Origin: Phycisphaerae bacterium
GTDB taxonomy: Bacteria > Planctomycetota > Phycisphaerae > UBA1845
DNA length: 64,000 bases
Direction: 5' to 3'
Assembly (NCBI GenBank): GCA_029260115.1
Contig: JAJDDW010000026.1
Span: 1 to 64,000, forward strand
How positions within the stretch are numbered: position 1 is the first letter of the stretch; every line of letters begins with the position of its first letter. Below the pieces are notes generated by a model. The model did not search any database. It was not told the origin of the DNA and saw nothing but the letters and a program-made list of their open reading frames with translations. The position numbers were made by a program, and so were the translations under genes. Of this stretch, positions 62,136 through 64,000 are shown in pieces.

Positions 62136-63608
62136 TCAGCCGTCCGTTCCTGCCGAGTTAGTATGCTCCAACTGGGAAAGCCAGTAGCATGCTAGCGGCG
62201 CGGGAATCTTTAGGATGCTCGTGCCATCGGCAGTGTCGTCGGCAGAGTGCGCTTTCGTCGGAATCGTGCAGACCTCGAAGTCCGCCATATCGCGCGTGAT
62301 GACATAGGCGCGGGAGATTTCCTTCTGGTCGCACAGCAATCGTAGCCCCTTGAGGTTGTCCATATCGACGGTGCTTTCGCTGTATTTCACCTCGAACGGG
62401 ATCAGCTTGCCACCAACCTCGGCCACGATGTCCACCTCGTAGTCTTTCTTGCCCCGCCAGTACGAGAAGCCGACGCTTATCTGGTAGTAGTGGCTGAACA
62501 CATGCTTGAAGAAGGCGGTCTCGACGGCTGCGCCCAATCGAGTCCTGTCTTCTAGGAGCGCCTTACCCTTGAGCAGAACACTTCCGGCGATGGCGGCGTC
62601 GGCCAGGTAAATCTTGTATCGCGCACGCAGAATCTCCTTGCCATATCCGAACGGCGGCAACTTGTAGATCAGGTGTGCCGCCTCTAGTAACGCAAGGAAG
62701 TTGTTGACGGTTGGCTTCTTCAAGTCAAGGTTGTTGCATAGCTGGGGTAGGTCCAGAATGCCACCGTCGTGGAGGCACAGGTACAGGAATGTCTTTTCAA
62801 GTTCCAGCACGCGACGCACACCGAACAGCGCCGTCATGTCGCGTTTGAGAACCTTGTCAACGATGTCCTCACGGAGCAACCGCTGCGCCGTTCCGATGTT
62901 CTCCACCTGGGCCGTCTGTGGAAATCCGCCGCGCAACAGATACTCGTGGAAGTGCGCGACCAGTGGCCGGGCTGTTTCTCCGACACGAATGCGGTCGGGC
63001 TGCGACCAGTCGAATATCTCGGTGAGCGATGAAACCGTCGGGAGCTTCGGCGGTTCAATCTTTTTGATTTGCAGGTATTCGAAGAAGGACAAAGTTGGGA
63101 GCTTGATTGTGTGCCAGCGTCCGACACCAGACTCCGTTCCCTCCGTGTTGATCGGGATGGCCGAGCCGGTGACGGCGATCCGGCGCTTCTTCTCGAAGTC
63201 CGCTTGGAGCTTGAGCCATGTGGGCCACTCGCTCGTGTTCTGGATTTCGTCGAGCAGCAGATACTCCAATCCTTCGGGCGGCGGCTGTAACTCGTACCAG
63301 AGATCAAGCACACCTTCGAGACCGATCAGCTTCATCAACGGGTGGTCGAACGTGACGTAGAGGATTTGCTCAGGGCGGATGCCCTTCCGAAGCAGTTCCT
63401 GGATGGCCTGTAGGAGCAGGGTCGTCTTGCCGACCTGCCGCGCCCCGCTGAGCTGGACGGCACGGGGGGCCGGGGGATCGGTAAGCCACTCCATCAACTG
63501 CGGAAACACCGCCCGCCGCCACGGTGGAAGGTCTGCAACCTCCCCGCCATCCCACCAGGGGTTGAATTGCCGGAGAACCGCGAAAAGCTCGTTCTTGGAT
63601 GCTATCAT
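62136..63608 (-). CDS. AAA ATPase with DUF4143 and nuclease-like domain
   Basis: A 490-residue protein of the AAA_14/DUF4143 group. Walker A is GARQVGKTTLL (about residue 55-65), Walker B LLLDEIQNTSEW (about 116-127), and DUF4143 lies at about 220-380. The C-terminus carries a PD-(D/E)XK-like pattern: DYEVDIVAEVGGKLIPFEVKYSES. Such proteins are common in mobile DNA and of unknown role. The preceding minus-strand region has higher GC (about 57%) than the rest of the window. Confidence 0.88.
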   Translation of the reverse strand: MIASKNELFAVLRQFNPWWDGGEVADLPPWRRAVFPQLMEWLTDPPAPRAVQLSGARQVGKTTLLLQAIQELLRKGIRPEQILYVTFDHPLMKLIGLEGVLDLWYELQPPPEGLEYLLLDEIQNTSEWPTWLKLQADFEKKRRIAVTGSAIPINTEGTESGVGRWHTIKLPTLSFFEYLQIKKIEPPKLPTVSSLTEIFDWSQPDRIRVGETARPLVAHFHEYLLRGGFPQTAQVENIGTAQRLLREDIVDKVLKRDMTALFGVRRVLELEKTFLYLCLHDGGILDLPQLCNNLDLKKPTVNNFLALLEAAHLIYKLPPFGYGKEILRARYKIYLADAAIAGSVLLKGKALLEDRTRLGAAVETAFFKHVFSHYYQISVGFSYWRGKKDYEVDIVAEVGGKLIPFEVKYSESTVDMDNLKGLRLLCDQKEISRAYVITRDMADFEVCTIPTKAHSADDTADGTSILKIPAPLACYWLSQLEHTNSAGTDG

Positions 63609-64000
63609 GTCTGAATTATGTTACGAATAGACGGGAATGGCAAGTATACTTAGCCTAAATGGCACGAATAAGACGATTCTGGCCGAAACGGGCTAGTTTT
63701 GGCCCTGGTCACAGCCACTGTGGAAGCCAGCGAGTTCGCCCGCAGCCGAGGCGTGATACGTCAGAATGGAGCAGCATCAAGCACATCCGACCCTGTTTTC
63801 GTGTGGTATTACCCCATTTATAGGCTCGTCAGGGGCGTTTTGGACGTCCATCGACTCGCTGCATACCCAACGAACTCGCTTGCAACATCCAAGAGTGTTG
63901 CGGTGCCGAAGGCCGGGCATGTGAGCTACCGCGCGGCACCAGTCTTTGAGCGAAGCGGGTTGTCATTCGGTAGGTCGAGTCTGCCGTCGTAGCGTCTCGA
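63609..64000. other. Right edge of the window without a supported gene
   Basis: About 390 bases. A plus-strand frame at 63699-63992 exists, but it has no ribosome site, no family and a low-complexity sequence, so I do not call it. No copy of the tmRNA 3' end is visible here. Confidence 0.4.

Noticed and set aside
63699-63992. 97-codon plus-strand ORF at the right edge
   Set aside because: No ribosome site, no family and low-complexity sequence; likely chance.
1-64000. CRISPR array, rRNA genes or an insertion sequence transposase
   Set aside because: I saw no regularly spaced identical repeats of about 28-37 bases, no 16S/23S/5S sequence and no recognisable transposase.

Overview
The window looks like part of a bacterial chromosome of about 49% GC. 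It is most likely from Planctomycetota, and a Phycisphaerae-like organism is my best guess. Several things support this: a VPEP C-terminal (exosortase) sorting signal, an exosortase-associated ATPase beside capsule genes, a DUF1573 surface protein, a planctomycete-style tyrosine recombinase inserted at tmRNA, and a lexA/gatCA/hisS/pdxA/rsgA housekeeping set. The taxonomic call is inference, since no rRNA is present.

Layout. 0-9.3 kb holds a pseudopilin, lexA, an MFS transporter, a PEP-CTERM protein and a minus-strand run (gatC-gatA-GNAT-amidohydrolase, with DUF423 and fxsA upstream). 9.4-16.6 kb is exopolysaccharide (EPS) locus I: a methyltransferase, a membrane transglutaminase-like protein, a Wzy/O-antigen-ligase-type protein, a glycosyltransferase and a Wzz-type chain-length protein. 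17-26 kb carries smc, an M28 lipoprotein peptidase, a large DUF1573 protein with three thioredoxin-like domains, and pgpA. 26.5-30.1 kb is a histidine-themed minus-strand unit: tRNA-His, then hisS, then a histidine ammonia-lyase. 30.5-36.8 kb holds a GT39-TPR membrane protein, a radical SAM protein, TolC, a membrane protein with an HExxH motif, and a Rieske protein. 36.8-42.4 kb is EPS locus II: exosortase-associated ATPase, Wza-type export lipoprotein, BY-kinase, glycosyltransferase and a small lipoprotein. 42.5-51.5 kb is ribE-pdxA, pyrF, rsgA, a Usp-like protein, a NhaD-type antiporter, a methyltransferase, and a kinase-like protein fused to an SCP2 domain.

At 51.9 kb lies tmRNA (ssrA). 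Its 3' end is the insertion point of an integrated element. The integrase reads into the tmRNA. It is followed by a very large CHC2-TOPRIM-DUF927 primase/helicase, several small excisionase-like DNA-binding proteins, operator-like palindromes, unknown cargo and an iteron/AT-rich candidate origin near 60.6 kb. From about 60.9 kb base composition becomes clearly GC-richer, with an Xre regulator, two small overlapping ORFs and a DUF4143 AAA ATPase. I could not find the right-hand attachment site in the window.

How the genes fit together. The two EPS loci together give polymerase, chain-length control, export channel, tyrosine kinase and glycosyltransferases, consistent with a Wzx/Wzy-type polysaccharide coupled to PEP-CTERM sorting. 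The exosortase itself is not in the window. The most unusual signals are: a tRNA-His lacking the universal G-1/C73 pair next to an alphaproteobacterial-type HisRS; the triple-redoxin DUF1573 protein; the pseudokinase-SCP2 fusion; and the tmRNA-borne replicative element.
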